Positions 50,167 through 59,434 of a stretch of 64,000 nucleotides of DNA are shown piece by piece. Under the pieces are notes generated by a model. The model saw nothing but the letters and a program-made list of their open reading frames with translations, had not been told where the DNA came from and made no database searches. Both the position numbers and the translations under genes were made by a program. Source of the stretch: Streptomyces spinoverrucosus (GTDB taxonomy: Bacteria > Actinomycetota > Actinomycetes > Streptomycetales > Streptomycetaceae); the NCBI RefSeq assembly GCF_015712165.1, contig NZ_JADPZX010000001.1, positions 4,171,001 through 4,235,000 on the forward strand, read 5' to 3'. Every line of letters starts with the position of its first letter. The first letter of the stretch is position 1.

Positions 50167-52602
50167 ATGGATTCAGCGAACATGGAAAACGCCGACTCGG
50201 CAGGCGCCTCACAAGGAACCAGCGTCTCCGGTGCCGGTCCGGGCGGCAGGACGCCCGCCTTCGACGGCCTGGCAGCCGCCGTTGTCGACGATCGAGGGGC
50301 GGTGGCGGGGTGGACCGGGACGGCAGAGGACCTGACGGGGTTCTGCGCCGAGGAGGTACACGGCCGCCCCGTGCGGGAACTGGTGGCCGACCTCCCTGAC
50401 GACCTGCGCGGGGTCAGGCACGTTCCGACATCCGGGCGGGTGCGGCTGTGGCACCGGTGCGGCAACACGATCGACGTCACGTTCCGCACCACAAGGGTGA
50501 ACGGCTCGGCGAAGTTCCTCGTGTTGGCGGCACCCACCCACTACGTCGCCGACCACCAGCACGGCGCGGCGCTCCTGCGCGCACTGTCCGCACAGAACCG
50601 GATCACGATCGCTCTGCATGACACGGACCTCACCACCGTGCAGACGAACGCCACGCCGGACACTCTCGACGGCCGTCCCGTACAGCCCGGCACCCGGCTG
50701 AGCGACGTGCTGTGCGCCGAGGACGCCGAGAACGTCGAGGCGGTGCTGCGTCAGGTGCTCGAGACGGGCGTCCCGGTGCTGCGCAGGAACCAGCACGTGA
50801 GCTGGCGGCACCATCCGGCGCGGCGGCACGCGCTGTCGCTGTCCGCCTTCCGTCTGGAGAACGCGCGAGGACGCCCCACGGGGGTCGCGGCCCTGTACAT
50901 CGACGACACCGACCGACTGCGCGCCCGTCGACAGCTGGATCTCGCCCGCGAGGTCGCCGAGCGCGTGGGGGGTTCCCTGGATGTCGTGCGGACCGCGCAG
51001 GACCTCGCGGACGTCCTCGTACCCGCCTTCGGGGATCTCGTCTCAGTCAACCTTGCGCAGGCCGTCTTCGACGGTGACGAACCCGCCGAGCGGCTGGGCG
51101 GAGGAGATCTGCATCTGCGCACCGCGGCCCTGGCGCCGGCCAACGCCGCGTGGGCGGCCGGCATCAAGCTCGGCAACCTCGTCCCACCGCTGTCCGACCA
51201 TCCCCTCCTGCGCAGCTCCCAGCACGGCGAGACGGTCGTCTACGGCCGGGACGACTTCGTCGCGCTGATCGGCGGCCCGCAGCTGGTCGAGCAGTTCCTT
51301 CCGCACGACGTCCATGCGGTGATGGTGGCACCGCTGCACGCCCGCGGCCTCACCCTCGGCGCGATCGTGGTCTGGCGCACCGGCCTGTCCGAACCGTTCA
51401 CCGAGGACGAGGTGGATCTCATGAGGCAGATCGCCTCACTGGGGGCACTCGCCATCGACAACGCCCGCCGCTACACGCGCGAGCACAGAGCGGCCGTGGC
51501 CCTGCAGCAGAGCCTGCTTCCTCCGGCCACGACCGACACTCCGGCAGCCGAGACCGCCGGCTTCTACCTGCCCACCGGTGGCGGAGCGGGCACCAGCGGC
51601 GACTGGTACGACGCGATCGCCCTGCCCTCCTTCCGGCTGGCCCTCGTCGCCGGAGACGTGATCGGCCGCGGCATCCCCGCAAGCGCCACCATGGGCCGCC
51701 TGCGCACCGCCATCCAGACGCTCGCCGATCTCGAACTCGAGCCGGACGAGTTGCTCACCCGGACCGCGGACCTGGTCCAGCGCCTCGCGGCCGAAGCACC
51801 ATCCGACACCCACGACCTCGTGGGCGCCACCTGCCTGTACGCGGTCTACGACCCGGTCACCCGACGCTGTGCCATGGCCAGTGCCGGGCACCCTCCGCCC
51901 GTACTCGTCCGGCCCGACGGAACCGCCGAAACCGTCGACATTCTCCCGGGGCCGCCCCTCGCCGTCTGCGGCATGCCGTACGAGACCACCACGATCGACC
52001 TCGAGCCGGGCAGCGTCCTCGCGCTCTACACCGACGGCCTGGTCCACCGGGGCGCCGACGACATCGACGACGGGCTCCGGCGGCTGACCGATGCGCTCGC
52101 CGCGTCCTGCCGCCCGGACCGCGCCCTGGACGAGACCGGCCGGGCCCTTCTCGCCGATCTGGTGGACGAAGCATCACGTGACGACGCAACCCTGCTGCTG
52201 GCACGCACCCGCGCCGTACCGGGCGAGGACACCGCTCACTGGCAGATACCGGCCGATCCCGCCGCCGTCTCCGAGGCCCGGGAATGGACGACCCGCCAAC
52301 TCACCACATGGGGGTTGGACGACCTCCTGTTCACCACCCAACTCATCGTCAGTGAACTGGTCACCAACGCGATCCGCTACGGTCGTCCGCCGGCGGAGCT
52401 GCGACTGATCCGCCACGGCGTTCTGGTCTGCGAGGTCACCGACTCCAGCAGTACCCAACCCCGTCTGCGCCGCGCCCGCACCACCGACGAGGGCGGACGC
52501 GGCCTGTTCCTCGTCGCCCAACTCGCCGACCGATGGGGCTGCCGCCATGGCCAGAACCACAAGACCATCTGGTCCGAACAGCCCATCGAGTGCCCCCGCT
52601 GA
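50167..52602 (+). CDS. PAS-GAF-SpoIIE phosphatase with C-terminal HATPase (RsbU/RsbW-like)
   Basis: An 811-residue multidomain stress-signalling protein. Order: PAS about 30-120 (AAVVDDRGAVAGWTGTAEDL), a second PAS about 145-260, and GAF about 275-430 (VVRTAQDLADVLVPAFGD ... LMRQIASLGALAIDNA). The SpoIIE PP2C follows at about 445-670 (LQQSLLPP, GTSGDWYDAI, VAGDVIGRGI, MASAGHPPPVLV, LALYTDGLVHR). The HATPase is about 685-805 (VSELVTNAIRYGRPPAELRL, DEGGRGLFLVAQLADRWG). The two halves can dephosphorylate an anti-anti-sigma factor and phosphorylate it or bind sigma. Partner not in the window. Membrane helices absent. Confidence 0.9.
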   Translation: MDSANMENADSAGASQGTSVSGAGPGGRTPAFDGLAAAVVDDRGAVAGWTGTAEDLTGFCAEEVHGRPVRELVADLPDDLRGVRHVPTSGRVRLWHRCGNTIDVTFRTTRVNGSAKFLVLAAPTHYVADHQHGAALLRALSAQNRITIALHDTDLTTVQTNATPDTLDGRPVQPGTRLSDVLCAEDAENVEAVLRQVLETGVPVLRRNQHVSWRHHPARRHALSLSAFRLENARGRPTGVAALYIDDTDRLRARRQLDLAREVAERVGGSLDVVRTAQDLADVLVPAFGDLVSVNLAQAVFDGDEPAERLGGGDLHLRTAALAPANAAWAAGIKLGNLVPPLSDHPLLRSSQHGETVVYGRDDFVALIGGPQLVEQFLPHDVHAVMVAPLHARGLTLGAIVVWRTGLSEPFTEDEVDLMRQIASLGALAIDNARRYTREHRAAVALQQSLLPPATTDTPAAETAGFYLPTGGGAGTSGDWYDAIALPSFRLALVAGDVIGRGIPASATMGRLRTAIQTLADLELEPDELLTRTADLVQRLAAEAPSDTHDLVGATCLYAVYDPVTRRCAMASAGHPPPVLVRPDGTAETVDILPGPPLAVCGMPYETTTIDLEPGSVLALYTDGLVHRGADDIDDGLRRLTDALAASCRPDRALDETGRALLADLVDEASRDDATLLLARTRAVPGEDTAHWQIPADPAAVSEAREWTTRQLTTWGLDDLLFTTQLIVSELVTNAIRYGRPPAELRLIRHGVLVCEVTDSSSTQPRLRRARTTDEGGRGLFLVAQLADRWGCRHGQNHKTIWSEQPIECPR

Positions 52603-52631
52603 CCACGGCCTGAGCACTCTGCACCCCTGTC

Positions 52632-52858
52632 GGGCGTGCCGTGTTCCCCAGTGCTCGGCGAGTTGGGCGACCAACAGCAGACCGCGTCCTCCCTCGTCGA
52701 AAGTGCGGGCACGGTCGCGGATCAGGCGCAGCCGTATGGGACGACGACCGTAACGTATGGCGTTGGTGACCAGTTCACTGACCATCAGTTCGGCGGTGAA
52801 CTCGAGGTTCTCCAGGCCCCAACTGATCAACTGCCGGGCGACGTTCGACCGGGCCCCC
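52632..52858 (-). pseudogene. HATPase fragment of another SpoIIE-type phosphatase
   Basis: Minus-strand remnant reading ARSNVARQLISWGLENLEF, VSELVTNAIRYGRRPIRLRL, then RTFDEGGRGLLLVAQLAEHWGTRH. The segment between RLIRD and RARTFDEGG that carries the CEVxD strand in relatives is deleted. No phosphatase domain accompanies it. Third SpoIIE-related sequence in 3.4 kb. Confidence 0.72.
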
Positions 52859-54209
52859 GACACGGAGACGGGGTCGGGGTCCACGTCCCAGCTGGCCGAA
52901 GACCTCTCGGAGCGCGAGCGACGGCTCGCACTGTTCACCGAGTTCATGCTGGACGCCTCCGTGCGCCCGCTGCACGACCTGCTGACCGAGCTCGCAGAGG
53001 TGTCCCTGGGCATCGATGCCACTCCTGTACGTACCTTCTCCCGTCGCCGCCGTGCGAACGGCCCGGAGCTCGCCACGGGCCCGGACGCCGGCTGGTACGT
53101 ACGAGACCGACGCGCCAGTCGCCGATTCCATGCGCCCGTCTCCGCCGCCCGCCAAGAAGGGCAAGCCCAAGACCTCTCAGCGCAGGAAGAAGACGTCGCT
53201 CAGGAACAAGTACCTCTTCGGCTACGACGCCCACCTCATCGTGACCCGAGACGCCGAGCATGAAGCGGTACTCCTCGACGACGGCACCCCCAACCCCGAA
53301 GTCCTCCCGGCCCTCGTCCTCGGCGTCGCCCTCGACAAGCCCGGTCACCGCCCCGCGTACAGCGGCCTGAAGATCCTCAACCGACTCCGGGAGCGTGGAT
53401 ACAAACCCGGCTACCTCGCCGGCGACCGCGCCTACAACAACTCCGACCCCGACGAGTGGCAGCTCCCTGTCCGAGCCATGGGCTACAAACCCGTCTACGA
53501 CTACCGCGCGGACCAGCTCGGCAAGCAGGCCGGAACACACGGCGCGATCCTCGTCGAGGGCCGCTGGTACTGCCCCTCCATGCCCGATCCCCTCATCAAC
53601 GCCACCATCGACCTGCACGCCGACCGCATCGACCGGGAAACCTGGATCAAACTGATCGCCGCTCGCCGCAGCTACCGCATCATGCCCAAAGAGAACGCCG
53701 ACGCCGACGGCTACCAGCGGATGATGTGTCCCGCCGAAGCGGCAAGGCCCAGTGCCCCATCAAACCTCGCACTCTCGGGCGAGGCATCCACCTGCCCCTC
53801 ATCGACCCCGAACCCAGCCCGACCGGCCCGCTCAAGGTCTGCCGCCAGCGCACGATCACCATCGGCCCCGAACCCGGCGCCAAGCAATGGCAGGCCCTCG
53901 ACTACGGCAGCCCGGAATGGCAGAGGGTGTACTTCCAGCTCCGCAACAGCATCGAGGGCTACAACAGCTACGCCAAGAACCCCCTCGCCGAGGGCACCGA
54001 ATCCGCGGGCTCCCGCCGTATCCGCGGTTGCGGCACAAACGATCCTGCTCGCCTTCCAGTTGGCCCACGCGAACCGCCGCAAGATCAAGAAGTGGCTGGA
54101 CACACTGTCGCTCGGCGGCGAACGCCCCCGCCGACGTACCCACCACCGCCGCCCGAAGAAAGAGCCGAGGAGCTGGACCCCGACCGGCCACCTGGCGCCA
54201 GCGGCATAG
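52850..54209 (+). pseudogene. Transposase-like gene with three frameshifts
   Basis: One long homologous protein is spread over changing frames: DLSERERRLALFTEFMLDAS and VSLGIDATPVRTFSRRRRAN (to about 53105), then RNKYLFGYDAHLIVTRDAEH, GYLAGDRAYNNSDPDE and MPDPLINATIDLHADRI (to about 53740). It continues with TITIGPEPGAKQWQALDYG and QLRNSIEGYNSYAKN (to about 54030), then AAQTILLAFQLAHANRRKIK to TAG 54209. Asp in GIDATPV, Asp in GDRAY and Glu in IEGYN could be a DDE triad. I recall similar Streptomyces proteins annotated as transposases; the family name is uncertain. Confidence 0.6.
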
Positions 54210-54330
54210 ATCGATCCGACCCCGGCACCACAGGACCACGAAGACAGGCCCCCACCCGTGAGATAGCTCACGCGTCGGGGCCTGTCGTGTGACCTGACCA
54301 GGCTGTGTGATGCCTCACGGCGATCATGGA

Positions 54331-54383
54331 AACGAGAAACGGGCCCCTGCGGTGACTTCCGTCACCTGCAGAGACCCGTTTCG
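54331..54383 (-). terminator. tRNA-Leu terminator hairpin
   Basis: A long inverted repeat downstream of the tRNA: arms 54337-54356 and 54361-54381 (AAACGGG-CC-CTGC-GGTGAC against GTCACCTGCAGAGACCCGTTT) around a four-base loop, followed on the minus strand by TTTCTCGTTT. Confidence 0.8.
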
Positions 54384-54397
54384 TCGGTTTCTCTCGG

Positions 54398-54481
54398 TGC
54401 GCGAGGGGGGAGTTGAACCCCCACGCCCTTGCGGGCACTGGAACCTGAATCCAGCGCGTCTGCCTATTCCGCCACCCGCGC
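54398..54481 (-). tRNA. tRNA-Leu (anticodon CAG)
   Basis: An 84-nt class II tRNA on the minus strand. Acceptor GCGCGGG pairs with CTCGCGC (one G-U). Anticodon stem-loop is CTGGA-TTCAGGT-TCCAG with anticodon CAG. There is a long variable arm (TGCCCGCAAGGGCGT) as expected for Leu, and a T-arm GGGGG-TTCAACT-CCCCC. The CCA end is not encoded. It marks the edge between the gene-remnant region and the conserved fhaA cluster. Confidence 0.93.
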
Positions 54482-54895
54482 ATTGGGTGTGTCTTTCGGC
54501 CCTTCCCCTTTGGGGCTGGCGCCTTCCGACACCCAGAACATTAGCACGCAGGACGGGGTGGGTTCACATGCCTTGTCCCGGGCAGGGACACCCCCGCACC
54601 GGCACATCGAACGGCCAGGAGGCCCGCGCACGTATCAACCTCGTACCGGTCCGGCCCGTCTGCCCAGGAGCCGGACCGAGTCCACAGTCCGGTGCGGGAC
54701 ACTTGTTTGTGACCCCCTCTACGATCCATGCCAGACGACGTTCGAAGGGGAGCGCCGAAGGGAACTTCGTCAGGCGTCGACACCCGTCGACCGGGCTGAC
54801 AGGGGGAACCAGCCGATTAACCGGCGCGTGGATACGATCAGTAAGCAGTACCGGGTAGGCAGTAGACAGGACGGCAACACCGGAGGAGGTGCCCC
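54482..54895. promoter_or_regulatory. Gap between tRNA-Leu and fhaA; probable promoters
   Basis: 414 bases without a convincing gene. It should hold the divergent promoters of the tRNA and the fhaA operon. A spaced dyad TGTCCC-N5-GGGACA lies at 54574-54590. TACGAT (54833-54838) could be a -10 for fhaA. GGAGGAGGT just before ATG 54896 is a strong ribosome-binding site. Confidence 0.4.
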
Positions 54896-55771
54896 ATGGG
54901 AGTCCTGAAGAAGTTCGAGCAACGTCTCGAAGGTCTGGTCAACGGCACCTTCGCCAAGGTGTTCAAGTCCGAGGTCCAGCCGGTGGAGATCGCCGGCGCG
55001 CTCCAGCGCGAGTGCGACAACAACGCCACCATCTGGAACCGGGACCGGACCGTCGTCCCCAACGACTTCATCGTGGAGCTGAGCGCCCCGGACTTCGAGC
55101 GCCTCAGCCCCTACTCCGGCCAGCTCGGCGACGAGCTCGCCGGCATGGTCCGCGACTACGCCAAGCAGCAGCGCTACACGTTCATGGGCCCGATCAAGGT
55201 CCACCTGGAGAAGGCGGACGACCTGGACACCGGTCTGTACCGGGTGCGCAGCCGTACGCTCGCCTCCTCCAGCAGCCAGCAGGCCCCCGCCCCCGCGGGC
55301 GGCGGTGCCCGCCCCGCGGCCGGTGGCTACGGCTACCCGCCGCCGGGCGCCCCCGCGCAGCCCGCCGGCGCTCCCCCCATGCCCTCGGCGCCCCCGCCCG
55401 GCGCCCGCCCCGGCGGGTACGGCTATCCGCAGCCGGCCCAGCCCGCCGCCCAGCGTCCCGGCGCCGCGCCCGGCGCCGCCCCTGGCTCCCGTACCAGGTA
55501 CTGGATCGAGATCAACGGCACCCGCCACCAGATCTCCCGCCCGACGCTGGTGCTGGGCCGCAGCACCGACGCCGACGTGCGGATCGACGACCCCGGCGTA
55601 TCGCGCCGGCACTGTGAGATCCGGACCGGAACGCCCTCGACGATCCAGGATCTCGGGTCCACCAACGGCATCGTGGTGGACGGGCAGCACACCACCCGCG
55701 CTACGCTCCGCGACGGCTCGCGGATCGTCGTGGGCAGCACCACCGTTATCTATAGGCAAGCCGAAGGGTGA
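54896..55771 (+). CDS. fhaA: FHA-domain protein FhaA (DUF3662)
   Basis: A 291-residue FhaA. Residues about 1-115 are the DUF3662 domain (FEQRLEGLVNGTFAKVFKS, VEIAGALQRECDNNATIW). A Gly/Pro/Tyr/Ala linker (about 125-200) is followed by a C-terminal FHA domain (LVLGRSTDADVRIDDPGVSR, STNGIVVDG) that reads phosphothreonine. In mycobacteria FhaA binds the phosphorylated MviN pseudokinase domain to control peptidoglycan precursor export. First gene of the cell-wall operon. Confidence 0.94.
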   Translation: MGVLKKFEQRLEGLVNGTFAKVFKSEVQPVEIAGALQRECDNNATIWNRDRTVVPNDFIVELSAPDFERLSPYSGQLGDELAGMVRDYAKQQRYTFMGPIKVHLEKADDLDTGLYRVRSRTLASSSSQQAPAPAGGGARPAAGGYGYPPPGAPAQPAGAPPMPSAPPPGARPGGYGYPQPAQPAAQRPGAAPGAAPGSRTRYWIEINGTRHQISRPTLVLGRSTDADVRIDDPGVSRRHCEIRTGTPSTIQDLGSTNGIVVDGQHTTRATLRDGSRIVVGSTTVIYRQAEG

Positions 55772-55781
55772 TCCGGGGGCA

Positions 55782-56291
55782 ATGTCAGAGCTGACCCTCA
55801 CGGTCATGCGGCTGGGTTTCCTGGCCGTACTGTGGCTGTTCGTGATCGTGGCCGTGCAGGTCATCCGCAGCGATCTGTTCGGTACACGCGTCACTCAGCG
55901 CGGGTCCCGACGGGACGCGGGCCGGGCCCAGCAGGCCCAGCGCCAGGCGCCCCCGCAGCAGCGCCAGCAGCCGGCCGGCGGCCGGGCGCGCCGCAACGCC
56001 CCCACCAAACTCGTGGTGACCGAGGGCACACTCACCGGCACCACCGTCGCGCTGCAGTCCCAGACCATCACCCTGGGCCGGGCGCACGACAGCACGATCG
56101 TGCTGGACGACGACTACGCCTCCAGCCGGCATGCCAGGATCTACCCGGACCGGGACGGCCAGTGGATCGTCGAGGACCTCGGGTCCACGAACGGCACCTA
56201 TCTCGACCGGACCCGCCTCACGACCCCCACGCCGATTGCGCTGGGTGCACCGATCCGCATCGGCAAGACCGTCATCGAGCTGCGGAAGTAG
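55782..56291 (+). CDS. fhaB: FHA-domain protein FhaB (FipA)
   Basis: A 169-residue protein with an N-terminal membrane helix (LTVMRLGFLAVLWLFVIVAV), an Arg/Gln-rich linker and an FHA domain (ITLGRAHDSTIVLDDDYASS, HARIYPD, STNGTYLDR). In mycobacteria FhaB/FipA is phosphorylated by PknA/PknB and links to FtsZ and FtsQ. ATG 55782 starts ten bases after fhaA; the open frame from 55305 is shadow. Confidence 0.93.
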   Translation: MSELTLTVMRLGFLAVLWLFVIVAVQVIRSDLFGTRVTQRGSRRDAGRAQQAQRQAPPQQRQQPAGGRARRNAPTKLVVTEGTLTGTTVALQSQTITLGRAHDSTIVLDDDYASSRHARIYPDRDGQWIVEDLGSTNGTYLDRTRLTTPTPIALGAPIRIGKTVIELRK

Positions 56292-56383
56292 TGCTACATC
56301 ATGAATGAGCGCGAGCGGAGCGAGCACGCAGCGGCGGTCCACACCCGGGGCCCCGGCGCGCTCCCGACCGGAGGGTGGGCAGT

Positions 56384-57967
56384 GTGGCTCGACACGACCG
56401 GCTGTACCCGGAGCCGACGGGCGAGGTGCGCATGAGTCTGTCACTGCGCTTCGCCGCCGGTTCGCACAAAGGCATGATCCGCGAGGGCAACGAGGACTCC
56501 GGATACGCCGGTCCACGCCTGCTCGCGATCGCCGACGGCATGGGCGGCGCCGCGGCCGGCGAGGTCGCCTCCTCCGAGGCGATCTCCACCATCGTCCAGC
56601 TCGACGACGACATCCCCGGCTCCGACGTCCTGACCTCGCTCGGCGCGGCCGTCCAGCGCGCCAACGACCAGCTGCGCCAGATGGTCGAGGAGGACCCGTC
56701 GCTGGAGGGCATGGGCACCACCCTCACCGCCCTGCTGTGGACCGGCCAGCGGCTCGGCCTGGTCCACGTCGGCGACTCGCGCGCGTATCTGCTGCGTGAC
56801 GGTGTCCTCACGCAGATCACCCAGGACCACACGTGGGTGCAGCGCCTGGTCGACGAGGGCCGGATCACCGAGGAAGAGGCCACCACTCACCCGCAGCGCT
56901 CCCTGCTGATGCGCGCCCTCGGCAGCGGCGACCACGTCGAGCCCGACCTGTCGATCCGCGAGGTGCGGGCCGGCGACCGCTACCTGATCTGCTCCGACGG
57001 TCTGTCCGGAGTCGTCTCCCACCAGACGATGGAGGAGACCCTCGCCAGCTACCAGGGCCCGCAGGAGACCGTGCAGCAGCTGATCGAGCTGGCGCTGCGC
57101 GGCGGCGGCCCGGACAACATCACCGTCATCGTCGCCGACGTCCTCGACCTCGACACCGGCGACACTCTCGCCGGGCAGCTGTCCGACACCCCGGTCGTGG
57201 TGGGCGCGGTCGCCGAGAACCAGAACCACCTGCACGACAACGGCATCATGCAGACCCCGGCCGGCCGTGCCGCGCACCTGGGCCGCCAGCGGCCCGGACA
57301 GGGCGGCGGGGGCGGCGAGTTCGGCCCACCCGGCTCCGGCGACACCACCGGATACATCCCCACCGACGGCTTCGGCGACTACGGCGACGAGGACTTCGTC
57401 AAGCCGCGGCCCCGGCGCCGCTGGCTGAAGAGATCCATCTACGGCGTCCTCGCGCTGGCCGTCATCGGCGGCGGCCTCTACGGCGGCTACCGCTGGACGC
57501 AGAGCCAGTACTACGTCGGCACCAACGGCGAACACGTCGCGCTGTACCGGGGCATCAGCCAGGACCTGGCCTGGGTCTCGTTGTCGGAGGTCGAGAAGGA
57601 CCACCCCGAGATCGAACTCAAGTACCTGCCGCCGTACCAGCAGAAGCTGGTCAAGGCGACGATCGCCGAGGGCGGGCTGAAGAACGCCCAGGCGAAGATC
57701 GACGAGCTGGCCGTGCAGGCCTCCGCGTGCCAGAAACAGGCGGAGCGGCGTGCCGCCGAGAGCGAGAACAACGCGCAGACCGGCCAGGGCGAGGCCGGGG
57801 GTACCACGGGAACCACCCGCACCTCCCTCACGTCCAAGGCCACGCCGACCCCGTCGGCCACCGGATCCCCGTCCCCGACCCAGTCCGCGACCGCGCCCAC
57901 TCCCAGCCCCGGCCCCAGCCTCTCGGAGGAAGAGCAGAAGGTCGTCTCGCTGTGCGGTAAGCAGTAG
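56384..57967 (+). CDS. pstP: PP2C Ser/Thr phosphatase PstP
   Basis: A 527-residue membrane PP2C, the counterpart of the kinases here. Catalytic domain about 20-255: REGNEDSGYAG and ADGMGGAAAGE (metal Asp), HVGDSRAYLLRDG, CSDGLSGVV, GGGPDNITVIVADV. An acidic, Gly-rich linker, one membrane helix (SIYGVLALAVIGGGLYGGY, near 350) and an extracytoplasmic domain with Ser/Thr/Pro-rich tail follow. GTG 56384 has a GGAGGG box eight bases away; the family N-terminus begins ARHDRLYPEPTGEVRMSLSL. Confidence 0.93.
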   Translation: MARHDRLYPEPTGEVRMSLSLRFAAGSHKGMIREGNEDSGYAGPRLLAIADGMGGAAAGEVASSEAISTIVQLDDDIPGSDVLTSLGAAVQRANDQLRQMVEEDPSLEGMGTTLTALLWTGQRLGLVHVGDSRAYLLRDGVLTQITQDHTWVQRLVDEGRITEEEATTHPQRSLLMRALGSGDHVEPDLSIREVRAGDRYLICSDGLSGVVSHQTMEETLASYQGPQETVQQLIELALRGGGPDNITVIVADVLDLDTGDTLAGQLSDTPVVVGAVAENQNHLHDNGIMQTPAGRAAHLGRQRPGQGGGGGEFGPPGSGDTTGYIPTDGFGDYGDEDFVKPRPRRRWLKRSIYGVLALAVIGGGLYGGYRWTQSQYYVGTNGEHVALYRGISQDLAWVSLSEVEKDHPEIELKYLPPYQQKLVKATIAEGGLKNAQAKIDELAVQASACQKQAERRAAESENNAQTGQGEAGGTTGTTRTSLTSKATPTPSATGSPSPTQSATAPTPSPGPSLSEEEQKVVSLCGKQ

Positions 57968-57994
57968 GCAAGCCGTGAGAGGCCCCGTCACACG

Positions 57995-59434
57995 ATGAGC
58001 AGTACTACCAACCCGTCGACGCAGCACACGTCCACGATCGGCTCGATCGGCACGCCGAGCCGGCGCAACACCGAGCTCGGGCTTCTGGTGTTCGCCGTCG
58101 TCATCCCGGTCTTCGCCTACGCCAACGTCGGCCTCGCCATCAACGACGAGGTGCCGGCCGGCCTGCTGAGCTACGGGCTCGGCCTGGGCCTGCTGGCCGG
58201 CGTCGGCCATCTCGTCGTCCGCAAGTTCGCGCCGTACGCCGATCCGCTGCTGCTGCCGCTGGCCACCCTGCTCAACGGCCTCGGCCTGGTCGCCATCTGG
58301 CGGCTGGACCAGTCCGAGCTGCTGCAGGACATCGGCCAGGCCGGCACCGCCGCCCCGCGCCAGCTGCTGTACACGGCGATGGGTATCGCGCTGTTCATCG
58401 TGGTGCTGATCTTCCTCAAGGACCACCGCGCCCTGCAGCGCTACACGTACATCTCGATGGTCGGCGCGCTGTTCCTGCTGCTGCTGCCACTGGTGCCGGG
58501 CCTCGGCCAGAACATCTACGGCGCCAAGATCTGGATCTCGGTCGCCGGATTCTCCATCCAGCCCGGTGAGTTCGCGAAGATCGTGCTGGCGGTCTTCTTC
58601 GCCGGCTACCTGATGGTCAAGCGGGACGCGCTCGCGCTCGCCAGCCGCCGCTTCATGGGCCTGTACCTGCCGCGCGGCCGCGACCTCGGCCCGATCCTCG
58701 TGGTCTGGGCGATGTCGATCCTGATCCTGGTCTTCGAGACCGACCTCGGCACCTCGCTGCTGTTCTTCGGAATGTTCGTCATCATGCTGTACGTCGCCAC
58801 CGAGCGGACCAGCTGGATCGTCTTCGGTCTGCTGATGTCCGCGGTCGGCGCCGTCGGCGTGGCCTCCTTCGAACCGCACATCCAGCAGCGCGTCGACGCC
58901 TGGCTCGACCCGATGCGCGAGTACACGCTCTCCCGCCAGGGCGTCGGCGGTCACTCCGAGCAGGCCATGCAGGCACTGTGGGCGTTCGGCTCCGGCGGCA
59001 CCCTGGGCACCGGCTGGGGCCAGGGCCACTCCGAGCTCATCCGGTTCGCCGCCAACTCCGACTTCATCCTCGCCACCTTCGGCGAGGAGCTGGGCCTGGC
59101 CGGTGTGATGGCGCTGCTGCTGCTGTACGCGCTGATCGCGGAGCGCGGCGTGCGTACCGCCCTCGCCGCCCGCGACCCGTTCGGCAAGCTGCTCGCCATC
59201 GGCCTGTCCGGCGCCTTCTCCCTGCAGGTGTTCGTCGTGGCCGGCGGTGTGATGGGGCTCATCCCGCTCACCGGTATGACGATGCCGTTCCTGGCCTACG
59301 GCGGTTCCTCCGTGATCGCCAACTGGGCGCTGATCGGCATCCTGCTGAGAATCAGCGACACCGCGCGCCGCCCGGCGCCGTCCCCCGCCCCCAACCCCGA
59401 CGCCGAGATGACCCAGGTGGTCCGCCCGTCATGA
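57995..59434 (+). CDS. SEDS peptidoglycan polymerase (FtsW/RodA/SpoVE family)
   Basis: A 479-residue SEDS protein with about ten membrane helices. Family segments: GQNIYGAKIWISVAGFSIQPGEFAKI, ETDLGTSLLFFGMFVIMLY, the extracellular loop LGTGWGQGHSELIRFAANSDFI and GVMGLIPLTGMTMPFLAYGGSS. SEDS proteins are glycosyltransferases that work with a class B PBP; the pbpA gene overlaps it by four bases. RodA- or FtsW-type cannot be told apart by eye; the gene sits in the actinobacterial rodA/ftsW slot. Confidence 0.94.
   Translation: MSSTTNPSTQHTSTIGSIGTPSRRNTELGLLVFAVVIPVFAYANVGLAINDEVPAGLLSYGLGLGLLAGVGHLVVRKFAPYADPLLLPLATLLNGLGLVAIWRLDQSELLQDIGQAGTAAPRQLLYTAMGIALFIVVLIFLKDHRALQRYTYISMVGALFLLLLPLVPGLGQNIYGAKIWISVAGFSIQPGEFAKIVLAVFFAGYLMVKRDALALASRRFMGLYLPRGRDLGPILVVWAMSILILVFETDLGTSLLFFGMFVIMLYVATERTSWIVFGLLMSAVGAVGVASFEPHIQQRVDAWLDPMREYTLSRQGVGGHSEQAMQALWAFGSGGTLGTGWGQGHSELIRFAANSDFILATFGEELGLAGVMALLLLYALIAERGVRTALAARDPFGKLLAIGLSGAFSLQVFVVAGGVMGLIPLTGMTMPFLAYGGSSVIANWALIGILLRISDTARRPAPSPAPNPDAEMTQVVRPS

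Noticed and set aside
52174..53076. A 300-codon minus-strand frame as an intact gene
   Set aside because: Only about 75 codons have HATPase homology, with an internal deletion; the rest is antisense to the SpoIIE phosphatase or unrelated.
54398..54440. Attachment-site duplication of the tRNA-Leu 3' end elsewhere in the window
   Set aside because: No second copy of the tRNA end was found by eye, so no attL/attR pair is claimed.
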